NCBI GenBank assembly: GCA_027484685.1
Contig: JAIXSO010000072.1
Location: 1-57,214, forward strand
DNA length: 57,214 bases
Source: Bacteroidota bacterium
Lineage (GTDB): Bacteria > Bacteroidota > Bacteroidia > UKL13-3
Direction of reading: 5' to 3'
Shown: positions 44,201 to 54,572 of the stretch, piece by piece
Layout of the letters: every line of letters starts with the position of its first letter
How positions within the stretch are numbered: the stretch's first letter is position 1
The notes under the pieces: model-generated
Database searches by the model: none
Seen by the model: the letters and a program-made list of their open reading frames with translations, nothing else
What the model was told of the DNA's origin: nothing
Translations under genes and position numbers: made by a program

Positions 44201-47200
44201 GTATAGTATTTTCTACAGGGTCTGGACATACCATTCAAGGAAATACAATTACTAATTTACGTTCGTTCACTACTTCTGCAACTGGTATTGCTGGTATCAA
44301 TAACCAAAGTTTTGGTTTAAACAACTTAATTTCAGCAAATACCATTCATTCACTAACAGCTTATAATATTGGTACTACTACTCCAGGTATTTTTGGAATT
44401 ATCTATGGTGGCTCGGCCACGGTTGTTGGAAATACCAATAATTTAATTACACGTAATGCCATACACAGTTTTGGTGCTGATAACACTGGCTCTGGTTCGT
44501 TAACAATGACTGGAATTCAAATTACTGGCGGTAACTCAACTATAGCAAATAATTTTGTAAGAATTGGAAGAGATTCTTCAGGAACACCAATTTCAAGATT
44601 AGGTGTATTTAGAGGAATTCATATCAATACTTTAGGTGCAATTCAAAATAGAATTTTACATAATACTGTTTATGTAGAAACACAACCTGCCTTAGCTGGA
44701 ACAGGAACTAGTGCAGTGGTTGATTTAGCTGGTGCTATTACAGGTGTTGGGTTTACAGATATACGTAATAATATTTTTGTAAATAAAACTGCAAATGTTT
44801 TAGCAACAGGAAATCATTACATCATACGCACATCTGCTGCTAATTTGTTACAACATACCATAAACAATAATATTTATGATATGAATGCAGGTGCAAATAA
44901 TTTTATTGGTCGTGTTGGAACTATTGATTATGCAACCATTTCTAGCTGGAAAGCAGGAGCATTGGTTGATGGTGCAACAGGTTTTGGAGCAATTTCATTC
45001 ATTAATTCAACTGGTAATTTTGTAAATTTAAATTTAAGATTATCAGGTGCTAACATGGCTGAGTCGGCTGGAGATCCTGCGGTTGCTTCAATCATTACCA
45101 ATGATTTTGATGGTTTGTTAAGAAGTAATTTAACACCAACTGATATTGGTGCTTCTGCTTCATCAAATGGTATTTCTTTTGATATTAACCCACCACTTAT
45201 TTCGTTTACTAACTTAACAAATACTAGTTCAGGATTAGATAGAACTTTTACTGCAACGATTGCTGATGGAGGAGGTTTACCTTTAGATATCGCTAAAAGT
45301 CCAAGAGTGAGATTTAAAAAATATATTGGCGGAACTTGGAACAGTGCTAGTGGTACTTTAGTTTCGGGTGATAGATTCAATGGTACTTGGTCGTTTACAA
45401 TTAACTCTGTTGCTATGGGTGGTATTTCTACTGGTGATTCAGTATTCTATTACATCATTGCTGAAGATAGTTTAAGTGCTAATGTTAGCTCAAATGCATT
45501 ATTTGCTACAGCAACTGGTGTGGCTTCTATTTCGGTGGATCCTGCAAATCCGGCATACTATAAAATAACTGATCCATTTCCAACTACTGTTACTGTTGGT
45601 GCAAGTGGAACTTATACCAGTTTAACAGGTACTGATGGTTTATTTAATGCAATTAACAACGGTATTTTACAAGCAAACACCGAGGCATTAATTATTTCAG
45701 ATATTGTTGAAACAGGTGCTGTAACTTTAAATCGTTGGTTGGAAACAGGTGCTGGTGGATATACATTAACCATTAGACCAGATGCACTTACTCAAAGAAT
45801 TATTTCATCTACTGTTTTAAATACAAATGGTTTGATAAGATTAAATGATGTAAATGGCTTCAGAATGTTGGGTTATTCATCGTTTGGTTCAATTACCGAT
45901 ACCAACTTAATCGTACGTAGTTCAAATATAAGCACTCCAGCTTTATCATTACTAAATGGTGGTAACGGTGATACACTAAATGGAGTAATTTTTGAAAGCA
46001 GAGTATCGAGCACAGTTTCAGGTACTTTATTTATTCAAGCTACTGCTTTACCTGCTACAAGGGGTGTTTCAAATATGTTAATTCAAGGCTGTCACTTCCG
46101 TCAGGATTATACTTCGTTTGCCGCTAGTTTCCCTGCAAATGGAATTTATGCCATAGGAACTGCGCCTCGCTTAAATAGTAATATTAGAATAACAGGCTCT
46201 CAGTTTTATAATAATGCCAATCAAGGTATTAATATTCAAACAGGAAGTGGTAATAATTGGACTATTACTAATAACCATTTCTTCTACACTGCTTTACCAA
46301 CTCAAACTACTTCGTTTCAAGCTATTAATTTCAATGCTGGTCAAACTTCTGATAATAATGTGATTTCAGGCAACTTTATTGGAGGAACAGCTCCTTTTGT
46401 TGGCGGTTCACCTTATGTTATCAGTAACCAATTTGTTGGTATGGCAGTTTTATCTGGTATAGTTTCTGGAACTACTATTAACAATAATGTGATTAGTAAC
46501 ATAAATGTAACTAGTACATCTGGTATGACTGGTATATTTATTCAAGGTACTTCGGCTATTTATACCGTTAATGGTAACAGAATAGGAGATTTTAACAATA
46601 TAGCCTCTTCGATTATTTTTACATCTACTTCAAATAGTCGCTTACAAGGTATTAACTCATTTGCAACTGGTAATGTAACTATAACGAATGATACAGTTGT
46701 AAATATTTTGAATCAAGGTGCTGGGGCATCTGCTGGTATTACTGGTATTAATGTTGGAAGTGGAGGTTCAAATACTACTATTATTAGTAACAATTTAGTT
46801 AGAAACCTAGTATTAACAGCAACTACCAATGCTGGAACTACTACAGCTGCTACTTTACAAGGAATTACTTGTACTTCATTTGGATTAAATCAAACAATTT
46901 CTAATAATACAGTGAGGTCTTTGGTAGTTTCTAATGCTGCAAATCATCAAGTGATTGGTATTCAGAACACAAGCGGTTCTACTACGATTAGTGGAAATAG
47001 TGTATATGGAATTTTATCAAATACTAACAGTATTACTCAGGCATTCCCAACTAATTGGAGTACTTCAACAGGTATGGGTATTATAGGTATCTCTAACTCA
47101 TCAACAAGTACAGGTACTCAAAATATTATTAATAATATCGTAGATAGTGTCTCTGCATTTAACTCAACGGCTGCACACGTTACTTTTGGTATCTCAGTTG

Positions 47201-50200
47201 GAGGTGGTTTTGGAACAACTTCGCAGGGATTAGTTCAAAACAACACCGTAAGAAATATGTACAGTGCAAGTAATCTTGCTGCTGCTTCAGTATTTACTTC
47301 ATCAACTGTTACTGCCGCATTGGTTGGTATTTGGAACAGTAATCCATCTCCAAATCAAGATGTGTCTCGTAATATGGTGTTTAACTTAAACCATACTAAT
47401 AACTCATCTACAGCTGTTATTGGTATTGCAAATTCAGCTTCAAATAGTTTTAACGGTAATAACTCAACAGTTACTAGAAATTTTGTACATAGTATTCGTT
47501 CAGCGGCTGTTAGTCCTAATGTGCCAGTATTGGTAGGTATTTGGAATACTTTTGGAATTGCTACTTATGCTAATAATATGGTAAGAATGGGTATTGACTC
47601 ATCAGCTACTATTGATACTTCGAATAGAATAACAAGAGGTATTTATCAAGACCCTTTAAACACCAATGCTAATAGATATTATCATAATAGTATCTTAGTA
47701 ATGGGAGCACCTGCTTCGGGTTCAGCTAACACAGCTGCAATAGAAATTGGAGCATCTATTCCAAGTGTTGTGGGTTTTGTAAATGTGGTTGATATCAGAA
47801 ACAATATATTAGCTAACAGAGTGAGCAGTGTTTTACCTGCTACAGGTTCAAACTTTGGTTTAAGATTGGTAAACACTAACAATATCATTAGTAATTATAA
47901 TATCTTTAATATAACTGGAATAAATGGCTTTGTTGTTGGAACTAACGTATTAAATTATCCAACATTGGCTGGAAGTTTAATAAGCTGGGCTGCTACAGGT
48001 TTAGATGTTACAAGTGCTTCTGTTGATCCTAACTTTAGCCCAAATTCATTAGGTACTGCCGATTTAGCAACACTTGCTTTACAAGGAACTAATCCTGCTG
48101 AAAGAAGTGGTGATCCTACTTTAACAAGCGTAACAACTGATTATTTTGGAACCGTTCGTGCTTCAAATACTCCTTCAGATATTGGTGCTCATGCAGGTAA
48201 CTTTAACTTAGTTCCTGATGCATTCCCTCCAGTTATTACATTTACTCCCTTAGTTAATACTGGTACTTTGTCAGGTAGTAGAGCATTTAGCAATGTAACT
48301 ATTATAGATAATAACGGTATTCCAACTTCAGGAGTGAATCGTCCTAGAGTTTATTATTCAAAAGATGGATCAACATGGTTTAGTGCTGGTTCAACCACTA
48401 TTACTGGAACTCCAACAAATGCAAATGTTTCATTTAACATTGATTATGCACCGTTAGCACCTTTAACAGTTAACGATACTATTAGATACTACGTAATAGC
48501 GCAAGATAATGCAGGTAATGTAATTTCTAATTCGCCTTATGCAGTTGCAAGTGATGTAAATACTGTAACAACTCACCCAGTTAATCCTAATAGATTTACT
48601 TTCTTACCTATCATTGCTGCTAACAGTGTTTTCCAAGTAGGTTCAGGTTCAACTTATACCAGTTTAACTGGCGCTGGTGGATTCTTTGAATTCATTAATA
48701 GCAGAACTTTAGGTGGAAATATTTTTGCTGATATTACTTCAGATTTATTAAATGAATCAGGAGCAGTTTCGTTAAATCAATTTGCAGAGGATGGAGCAGG
48801 AGCAGGTACTTATACCTTAACTATTCGTCCTGTGTCGGGTACAACCACACCTTTATTAGTAGAAGGAAATGTGACTAATACCTTAATTAACTTAAATGGT
48901 GCTAGCAGAGTAAAAATTACTGGTGTTCCAAATAATGGGGTATCAACAGCACGTTTATTGACATTTAGAAACAATAATTTATCTGCTGCTACAATTCAAA
49001 TAGCTAATGGTGCGCAAGGTGTTAGATTAAATAACTTAAACATTGAAGGTGGAAATACAAGCAATGCCTCAGGTGTTGTTGCAATTAGAGTTTTAAGTGG
49101 TTTAGTGCCTTGTTCAAATGATACTATCTCAGGTTGTATTATTAGAAACAATGCTACAGTAGCATTACCTAATGGAGTACCTAATTTTGGTATTTATACT
49201 GATGGTACAGTAGGTGTTTTAAATGCTGCTAATGTGTTTATCAATAATGAAATTGCTAATTATTTAAATACTGGTATTGCAGTTGCTAATAATAACGGAA
49301 ATGGTTATGTAATAACTGGCAATAGCATGTATAACAATATTCCGGTAACCTTAGCTGCCGCTACTCAGTTTGTGGGTATTAATTTCTTTACCAATAATAA
49401 CTCAAGTGGAAATACCATAACAGGTAATTTTATTGGTGGATCATCGGCTAATGCTAATGGTACTTGGAATAGTTCAAGCTTAACTACTGCCTTTCTTGGA
49501 ATCAGAGCCGCAGTTGGAACTGGTGCAAATACTTTGTTAGATAATAATACCATTAGAAATATTAACTTTAGCAATACTGGAAGTGCAGGATTTACAGGAA
49601 TTGTATCTGACAATGGAAATATTATCATTACCAATAATACAATTGGAAGCACTACCACTAATAACAGTATTGTGTTTGCAAACGCTGGAACACATTCAGG
49701 TATTATTTATCAAGGTTTGAATAATGCGGTGATTAACAATAATACCATTGCTGGATTAAATGTTGGAACATTAGGACAAACAGCAACTCTTAACTTGATA
49801 AATGTTGCTAATAATACAACTACTTTCACTTCTGGTGCAGTAAGTGCTATTAATGGAAATACTATTGGTAGTGCATTGGCAAACAGTATAGTAAATAATG
49901 GAACAGGTATTACAACTGGAATTACTTGTACTCAACCGGTTAACTTATTACCTAGTTTTACAGTAAATAATAATACCATAAGAAATATTTTTATGCCTGG
50001 AACTCAGTCATCTTTAAGTATCCGTGGTATTTTAACAAATTTCCAAACTGCTGCTCCAATTATTAGTGGAAACGTGATTAATAATTTATCATCTAATTCA
50101 ACTAATTTAACAAGTACTGGAACTGGTATGGCTATTGTAGGTATTGCATTAGCTTCAAGTTCAAATGTTGTTGCAAACGTTACTAATAATACTATTTCGG

Positions 50201-53200
50201 CTTTAAGAGCATTGAATACATCAAATACTGCTACGCCTAACGTAACAGGTATTTCATTATCATCTGGTCAAAATACCATTATTAATGCAAATAGAATTTT
50301 TGATTTAACCAATGCTTCTACTTCTACTAGTTTATTACCAACACCAAGTGTAGCGGGTATAAGTGTAAGTGGTGGTTCGGTAAATGCATTTGCTACCAAT
50401 AACCAAATTACTTTGGGTAGTAGTGCAAATCAAAATACCCAATTCAATGGTATCTGGTTAATTTTAAACACTACTGGATTCACTTTAAATGCAATCAATA
50501 ACTCAGTATTAATTACTGGTGCTTCAGCAGGCGGTAATCAAAACAGTTATGCATTCTTAAGAGGAAATAACACTGCTACTGAAATTGGTACATATATTAA
50601 TTTACAAAATAATATATTAGCAAATAATAGAACTGGTGGAACTGGAACTCATTATGCAATTGCTAATCAAACTCCTGCTCCAACTAATAATACTTGGGTA
50701 AATACTTCAAGCCAATACAATTTATTGGTAACTAATAATGCCAATGCTGTAGGACAGTGGGGAACTAATGCAGTTAATTATTCAAATTGGATAGCTAGCT
50801 CAACTTCTGATAACAGAAGTTACTACATGACAGCTGGAACTACCACTGGTTTATTAAACTTAAGTAATCTATTCACTAATATTACCAATGGTGATCTAGG
50901 AATTAATGCAAGCAACATTGAGTCATGGTATGTTTATGGCAAGGCTGTTGCTGGAACATCGGTTAATAACTTAGCAACTGATTACACAGGTGCTGCAAGA
51001 GGAACTTTATTTGGATTTGCTAATACTATTGGTTCAATACAATTGAATAGTGTTCCAACAGTGTTGCCTCCGGCTGCTGTTGCATCAGTTTCTTCTGCTG
51101 CTAATACTACTGTAAATTATACGTTTGCAAGTAGAGCGGTAGCTTCTATTAATTGGGGTGCTTCGGCTCCAACTTCAGCTAGTTTGTTAAACTTTACAGG
51201 TATTACTCCTGCAAATCAACCTTCAGGTAATAATGCAAATCAATACTTAAGAGTTGATTTGGCCGGTGGAACTACTCCATACAATTACAGTGTTGTATAT
51301 AATTATGATCCTGCATTAATGGGTGCTATTTCAAGTGCAAATAATTTGAAAGTTTCAACTCAAACTGCCGGTTCTACTATTACATCTCCTGTTTGGTTAA
51401 CTCAACCTATTGCTACAGTAAATGCAACTGCTAATACAGTTACTACAGGCGCTTTAACTACTTCATTAGCAAATATGTACTTAACAGTAACTGAAAATAA
51501 TGCTCCACCAGTTATTACAGGAATTGTTCCTGCTTCTGGTCCTGTGGGTGCTACAATTAGCATTAGAGGTAGAAACTTTACGGGTACTACTTCATTAGGA
51601 TTTGCTAATGGTATTACTCAACCTACTTTTACTGTTGTAAATGATACTACTATTACTACAACAATTCCAACTGGAGCTGTTACAGGTGTAATTAGTGCAA
51701 CAAATGCTAATGGAACTGGTATTAGTGTATTACAATTAAATGTAATTCAATTGCCAACTGTAAGTTCGTTTAGCCCACAAGCTGGAACATTTGGAACTTT
51801 GGTAACTATTAATGGTACTAATTTTAATTCTGCTACTCAGGTTCAGTTTAATGGTATTAATGCAACAAGTTTTACTGTTGTAAATGCTACAACTATAACT
51901 GCTACGGTGCCAAGTAATGCTTTAGCTACAGGATTGGTTAGTGTAATTAATCCTGCTGGTTCAGGTGCTAGCACATCTAACTTTACTGTTTATGGTGTTC
52001 CTACTATTAGTTCGTTTACACCATCGTCTGCTGCAGTAGGTACTACTGTTTTAATTAATGGAACTAACTTTGAGGCTATTACCAATGTAAGGTTTAATGG
52101 AGTTAATTCATCATACACTGTTAATAGTAATACTTCTATATCGGCAATTGTACCTGCGGGCGCAACTACTGGTATAATTACTGTTGTAAATGGAAGTGGA
52201 ACAGGAACAAGTGCTACTAACTTTACAGTACAACAATTACCAACAATTACAACTTTCTCTCCTTCTTCAGGTGGAGTTGGAACAAGTGTAGTAATTAATG
52301 GAACTAATTTTACAGGAGCTACTGCTGTTACATTTAATGGAACTCCAGCCGCTTCGTTTGTAGTAAATAGCTCAACTCAAATAACAGCGGTAGTTGCAAC
52401 TGGAACTTCTACTGGTATTGTAGCAGTAACTACTCCTTCTGGAAGTGCTAATACAACAGGTAGTAATTTTACAGTTATTTCCGATTTAGTAGTTAGTACA
52501 AATACTTTTGTAAACGGTACTTATAATAATATCACTGTAACTTCAACTGGTGTTGCTAATTTGAATGGCACATTAACTGCATTAGGAAATGTATTGATTC
52601 AAACTGGTGGAACCATGAATTTCTCTGACCAAATATTGACTGGTAATGGAAACTTTACTACTCAAAGCGGAACAAGATTAATTGTAGGCTCACCAGCTGG
52701 TATATCTGCTACTGGAGGTATTAGTGGTAATATTCAAGTTGCTGGTACGCGCACTTTTGCTTCGGCTGCATCTATTACTTACAATGGTATTACTGCTCAA
52801 GTGGCAGGTGAAGGTTTAACTAATATTGATACTTTAGTAATTAATAATTCAAATGGAGTTACTTTAAATTTTGCTGCAACTGTAAATAATAGCTTAACAT
52901 TAACATCTGGAATGTTAATTCTTGGCAATAACAATTTAACATTAGGTGCTAATGCTACTGTGGTTGGAGCTTCTGCAAGCGCCTATGTTGTTACAAGTGG
53001 TACTGGTTTATTGCGCAGAACAATTCAGAATAACGCTACCAACGTATTGTTTCCTATTGGTTCTGCATCATACACTCCTGCTAATATTCAGTTATCCGCT
53101 GCATCAACTACCGATGTGTTTGGAGTAAGAGTGTTTAATGGAGTATTTAGTACTGGTAATAATACAGGAGGTTTGATAAGTAATAATGTAGTAAACAGAA

Positions 53201-54009
53201 CTTGGTTTATTACAGAAGCTGTTACTGGTGGATCAATTGCTTCAATTCAACTTGCTTGGGATGATTCAATTGAAACAATTGGATTTAACAGAACCAATTG
53301 TGCAATAGCAAGACACAATGGCTCGAGCTATGTTACTTTTGGTACTACTCCGTTTGGTGCATCAACTTTAGTAAGTGGTCAAAGAACGCGTTCATTAACT
53401 AACTTAACTAGCTTTGGTAACTTTGCAATTGGTGATAATATTTCAACTTTACCTGTTAAATTAATTTCATTCAATGGTATTGCTTCTGATAATGATGCAT
53501 TATTAAATTGGAGTACTTCGGTAGAAATTAATAACAAAGGCTTTGAAATTGAAAGATCAATAGATGGTGAACTATTTGAAACTATTGGCTTTATTAAAGG
53601 TAAAGGTAATTCAAATGCTATTGTTAATTATAGCTTTACTGATGCTAATGTATTTGTTGATTCTAAATTTGCTTACTACAGATTGAAGCAAGTTGATTTT
53701 GATGGTAAATTTGAATATTCAAAAACCATTAAAGTCACTAACAGCAATGTATCATTCGATGATGTGAAAGCTTATCCAAATCCATTTGCTAATGAGTTAA
53801 ATATTTCATTTAATTCTGCTAAAAACACTAGTGGATTGGTTGAAATTACTAATATTCAAGGAAAAGTAATAACTGTAAAAAATACTGATGTTCAAAAAGG
53901 TTTAAATACAATTACTTTAACAGAACTAAATGATTTAAGTGCAGGAATTTACTTTGTAAGATTATCAGTAAATGGCGAAACGCAAGTTATGAAATTAGTT
54001 AAAAACTAA
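41233..54009 (+). CDS. Giant T9SS surface protein (4258 residues) with beta-helix, Ig-like and four IPT/TIG domains
   Basis: Start ATG 41233; an upstream in-frame TTG at 41179 would add 18 charged residues before the signal peptide and is unlikely. Order: signal peptide (to about 31, STSAYSQ); MAM-like domain (MYANNFD, FWFFRHTN, LSVTGDWWNNICLDEM); the common domain (about 235-360; NAKLYFTGVSPVFNTSNQVG); beta-helix module 1 from about 367; Ig-like about 1316-1445; module 2 from about 1450; Ig-like from about 2327; module 3 from about 2465 to about 3275; four IPT/TIG repeats (about 3425-3749; each with G..V.I.GTNF and a VPxGxxTG..V end); a beta-rich block with LLRRTIQNNA; fibronectin-like from about 4074 (LPVKLISFNG); T9SS sorting domain from about 4178 (VKAYPNPFANELNI). 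Very low in Cys and charge, rich in Asn, Thr, Ser and Gly. Probable cell-surface adhesin exported by T9SS. No internal stop or frameshift is seen. Confidence 0.92.
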   Translation: MIKSKFKSKNLSIILMFILTFIWSTSAYSQIMYANNFDTVAAPTGTGTSYIATVGTLNFSRVTTSTFTTPITTPYAGSGMAMWDAYSGSNPSAGVMTSRSIDISTVSPGNGLRLSFWFFRHTNSTQSTESRIAVRFGSTNVFGSSISVDSVYAHITRYPVVSTSGWYQYSYDVPTSLLTNPNLFIFLSVTGDWWNNICLDEMVLFQTPPMVYSSNTVTQPTTNGIGVGSVNQQMLCVKIATSGISNPISVGGLNFSTTGTTPSALSQIINAKLYFTGVSPVFNTSNQVGSTINNPSGSFLFNGSRTLTSTLNPSDTNYFWLTYDIAPTATGSPIFNAALTSLTVGGSATTPSPNTPPGPGRQLNPPMNGLYTVGLGGNYTTITEAFNSIASRGVNGPVTFELINSLYSTSTGELFPITLGSYIGMSAQNRITLKPSASNTATITGSSASSLFIFDGAKYVNIDGRWDASNNTRNLTIENSSTSNNACAVQFINDAIGGNLRNTIVRTANNGTNTAAPVFGAVYIGRTTQLVPFGNDSITVRNNYFARSGNLPYSKAIVSDGQSAIFQNDAGTIDSNEFNGFTQNGIFVTPNSSGNGSNWRINNNHFYDTATTTSTNAIVCINFNPSTTSNSNGNIISNNFIGGNAAFAPTAAGQHWNITSAIAFTGIISSGGSGTGTQITNNTIRSLRINNTGSFSQVIGINPINPGLSIVTGNTIGHVTDTNSVLTNITAALIGISASTTNDLTIANNNIYNLNAAGNNTSSAVRGIVVTTASNNVLSITNNVIRALHTRSTNTGSTTFAAWNGIAVSSSSPNQTISNNIIGGSNLSDSCSVYYGPVPAFGLAAGIAGGAKMVGIATTIGTNIITNNSIRSLFSQSNVANTTNTLANIAGIIVSTGNSGNIIQNNVLDSFILRTTGIGHSIVGIVLSSGGANTSNNTIADFYSPSTSATTSTGCAISGINSSSSVPQVISNNTINNFDCWGNAATQVNGIVFSTGSGHTIQGNTITNLRSFTTSATGIAGINNQSFGLNNLISANTIHSLTAYNIGTTTPGIFGIIYGGSATVVGNTNNLITRNAIHSFGADNTGSGSLTMTGIQITGGNSTIANNFVRIGRDSSGTPISRLGVFRGIHINTLGAIQNRILHNTVYVETQPALAGTGTSAVVDLAGAITGVGFTDIRNNIFVNKTANVLATGNHYIIRTSAANLLQHTINNNIYDMNAGANNFIGRVGTIDYATISSWKAGALVDGATGFGAISFINSTGNFVNLNLRLSGANMAESAGDPAVASIITNDFDGLLRSNLTPTDIGASASSNGISFDINPPLISFTNLTNTSSGLDRTFTATIADGGGLPLDIAKSPRVRFKKYIGGTWNSASGTLVSGDRFNGTWSFTINSVAMGGISTGDSVFYYIIAEDSLSANVSSNALFATATGVASISVDPANPAYYKITDPFPTTVTVGASGTYTSLTGTDGLFNAINNGILQANTEALIISDIVETGAVTLNRWLETGAGGYTLTIRPDALTQRIISSTVLNTNGLIRLNDVNGFRMLGYSSFGSITDTNLIVRSSNISTPALSLLNGGNGDTLNGVIFESRVSSTVSGTLFIQATALPATRGVSNMLIQGCHFRQDYTSFAASFPANGIYAIGTAPRLNSNIRITGSQFYNNANQGINIQTGSGNNWTITNNHFFYTALPTQTTSFQAINFNAGQTSDNNVISGNFIGGTAPFVGGSPYVISNQFVGMAVLSGIVSGTTINNNVISNINVTSTSGMTGIFIQGTSAIYTVNGNRIGDFNNIASSIIFTSTSNSRLQGINSFATGNVTITNDTVVNILNQGAGASAGITGINVGSGGSNTTIISNNLVRNLVLTATTNAGTTTAATLQGITCTSFGLNQTISNNTVRSLVVSNAANHQVIGIQNTSGSTTISGNSVYGILSNTNSITQAFPTNWSTSTGMGIIGISNSSTSTGTQNIINNIVDSVSAFNSTAAHVTFGISVGGGFGTTSQGLVQNNTVRNMYSASNLAAASVFTSSTVTAALVGIWNSNPSPNQDVSRNMVFNLNHTNNSSTAVIGIANSASNSFNGNNSTVTRNFVHSIRSAAVSPNVPVLVGIWNTFGIATYANNMVRMGIDSSATIDTSNRITRGIYQDPLNTNANRYYHNSILVMGAPASGSANTAAIEIGASIPSVVGFVNVVDIRNNILANRVSSVLPATGSNFGLRLVNTNNIISNYNIFNITGINGFVVGTNVLNYPTLAGSLISWAATGLDVTSASVDPNFSPNSLGTADLATLALQGTNPAERSGDPTLTSVTTDYFGTVRASNTPSDIGAHAGNFNLVPDAFPPVITFTPLVNTGTLSGSRAFSNVTIIDNNGIPTSGVNRPRVYYSKDGSTWFSAGSTTITGTPTNANVSFNIDYAPLAPLTVNDTIRYYVIAQDNAGNVISNSPYAVASDVNTVTTHPVNPNRFTFLPIIAANSVFQVGSGSTYTSLTGAGGFFEFINSRTLGGNIFADITSDLLNESGAVSLNQFAEDGAGAGTYTLTIRPVSGTTTPLLVEGNVTNTLINLNGASRVKITGVPNNGVSTARLLTFRNNNLSAATIQIANGAQGVRLNNLNIEGGNTSNASGVVAIRVLSGLVPCSNDTISGCIIRNNATVALPNGVPNFGIYTDGTVGVLNAANVFINNEIANYLNTGIAVANNNGNGYVITGNSMYNNIPVTLAAATQFVGINFFTNNNSSGNTITGNFIGGSSANANGTWNSSSLTTAFLGIRAAVGTGANTLLDNNTIRNINFSNTGSAGFTGIVSDNGNIIITNNTIGSTTTNNSIVFANAGTHSGIIYQGLNNAVINNNTIAGLNVGTLGQTATLNLINVANNTTTFTSGAVSAINGNTIGSALANSIVNNGTGITTGITCTQPVNLLPSFTVNNNTIRNIFMPGTQSSLSIRGILTNFQTAAPIISGNVINNLSSNSTNLTSTGTGMAIVGIALASSSNVVANVTNNTISALRALNTSNTATPNVTGISLSSGQNTIINANRIFDLTNASTSTSLLPTPSVAGISVSGGSVNAFATNNQITLGSSANQNTQFNGIWLILNTTGFTLNAINNSVLITGASAGGNQNSYAFLRGNNTATEIGTYINLQNNILANNRTGGTGTHYAIANQTPAPTNNTWVNTSSQYNLLVTNNANAVGQWGTNAVNYSNWIASSTSDNRSYYMTAGTTTGLLNLSNLFTNITNGDLGINASNIESWYVYGKAVAGTSVNNLATDYTGAARGTLFGFANTIGSIQLNSVPTVLPPAAVASVSSAANTTVNYTFASRAVASINWGASAPTSASLLNFTGITPANQPSGNNANQYLRVDLAGGTTPYNYSVVYNYDPALMGAISSANNLKVSTQTAGSTITSPVWLTQPIATVNATANTVTTGALTTSLANMYLTVTENNAPPVITGIVPASGPVGATISIRGRNFTGTTSLGFANGITQPTFTVVNDTTITTTIPTGAVTGVISATNANGTGISVLQLNVIQLPTVSSFSPQAGTFGTLVTINGTNFNSATQVQFNGINATSFTVVNATTITATVPSNALATGLVSVINPAGSGASTSNFTVYGVPTISSFTPSSAAVGTTVLINGTNFEAITNVRFNGVNSSYTVNSNTSISAIVPAGATTGIITVVNGSGTGTSATNFTVQQLPTITTFSPSSGGVGTSVVINGTNFTGATAVTFNGTPAASFVVNSSTQITAVVATGTSTGIVAVTTPSGSANTTGSNFTVISDLVVSTNTFVNGTYNNITVTSTGVANLNGTLTALGNVLIQTGGTMNFSDQILTGNGNFTTQSGTRLIVGSPAGISATGGISGNIQVAGTRTFASAASITYNGITAQVAGEGLTNIDTLVINNSNGVTLNFAATVNNSLTLTSGMLILGNNNLTLGANATVVGASASAYVVTSGTGLLRRTIQNNATNVLFPIGSASYTPANIQLSAASTTDVFGVRVFNGVFSTGNNTGGLISNNVVNRTWFITEAVTGGSIASIQLAWDDSIETIGFNRTNCAIARHNGSSYVTFGTTPFGASTLVSGQRTRSLTNLTSFGNFAIGDNISTLPVKLISFNGIASDNDALLNWSTSVEINNKGFEIERSIDGELFETIGFIKGKGNSNAIVNYSFTDANVFVDSKFAYYRLKQVDFDGKFEYSKTIKVTNSNVSFDDVKAYPNPFANELNISFNSAKNTSGLVEITNIQGKVITVKNTDVQKGLNTITLTELNDLSAGIYFVRLSVNGETQVMKLVKN

Positions 54010-54031
54010 TTCTCACAATACTTTAATAAAT

Positions 54032-54070
54032 AAAGAGGCAACCTAAAAACTTAGGTTGCCTCTTTGTTTT
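54032..54070 (+). terminator. Intrinsic terminator of the 4258-residue gene
   Basis: Perfect 15-bp stem AAAGAGGCAACCTAA (54032-54046) / TTAGGTTGCCTCTTT (54051-54065) with loop AAAC, then GTTTTT. Confidence 0.93.
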
Positions 54071-54572
54071 TATACCATTACTGTTCTATATAATATATGA
54101 CTTGGGTTTATGAATTTAAATTTTAAAATAGAAATTAAGTTTAAGTTCATACTCATAAACTTTTTTTGCCTTTCTCAAATTATAAACTAAAGCGGAAGAA
54201 ATATCATTTTGCTCGACATCTTGGTTTTGTTAATTACAGTCTTGAAAGAAAAGTATTTTACATTTTTGGTATTAAAATTGACTCGGAATTTGTAAAATTG
54301 TTAGAATCAATTTATTTTTTTTACTAAAAATCTACAAAGCGAATTAAATTAAATTTGGATAATTATTTTTTTTAATTATTAACTACTAATAAACTAGTAA
54401 TTCAAATTTAGTGATATTATGAATGATGTTAGCTCGATTGTATATACATATAAAGTTATACAAATCTCATTTGCTGACTAACTTTTATTAATGTAGCATG
54501 AAGTTGATATTTTTCATTTTACAAATTGTTCATAAAATTAAACTAAACTTGTGTCCAACAAGAATAAATTTT
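54071..54572. other. 500-base AT-rich intergenic leader
   Basis: No gene, repeat or strong hairpin recognised. The region is A/T-rich with several T-runs, similar in length and composition to the leaders of the other giant genes. The conserved TTGTAAA..GCTTTAAAT motif was not found here in clear form. Confidence 0.5.

Noticed and set aside
44928-45380. Long open frame on the minus strand inside the 4258-residue gene (similar ones at 31302-31691, 49365-49658 and 28269-28577).
   Set aside because: These are antisense shadows of repetitive Asn/Thr/Gly codons. The predicted proteins are hydrophobic low-complexity sequence without domain or leader, while the plus strand is a continuous well-structured protein.
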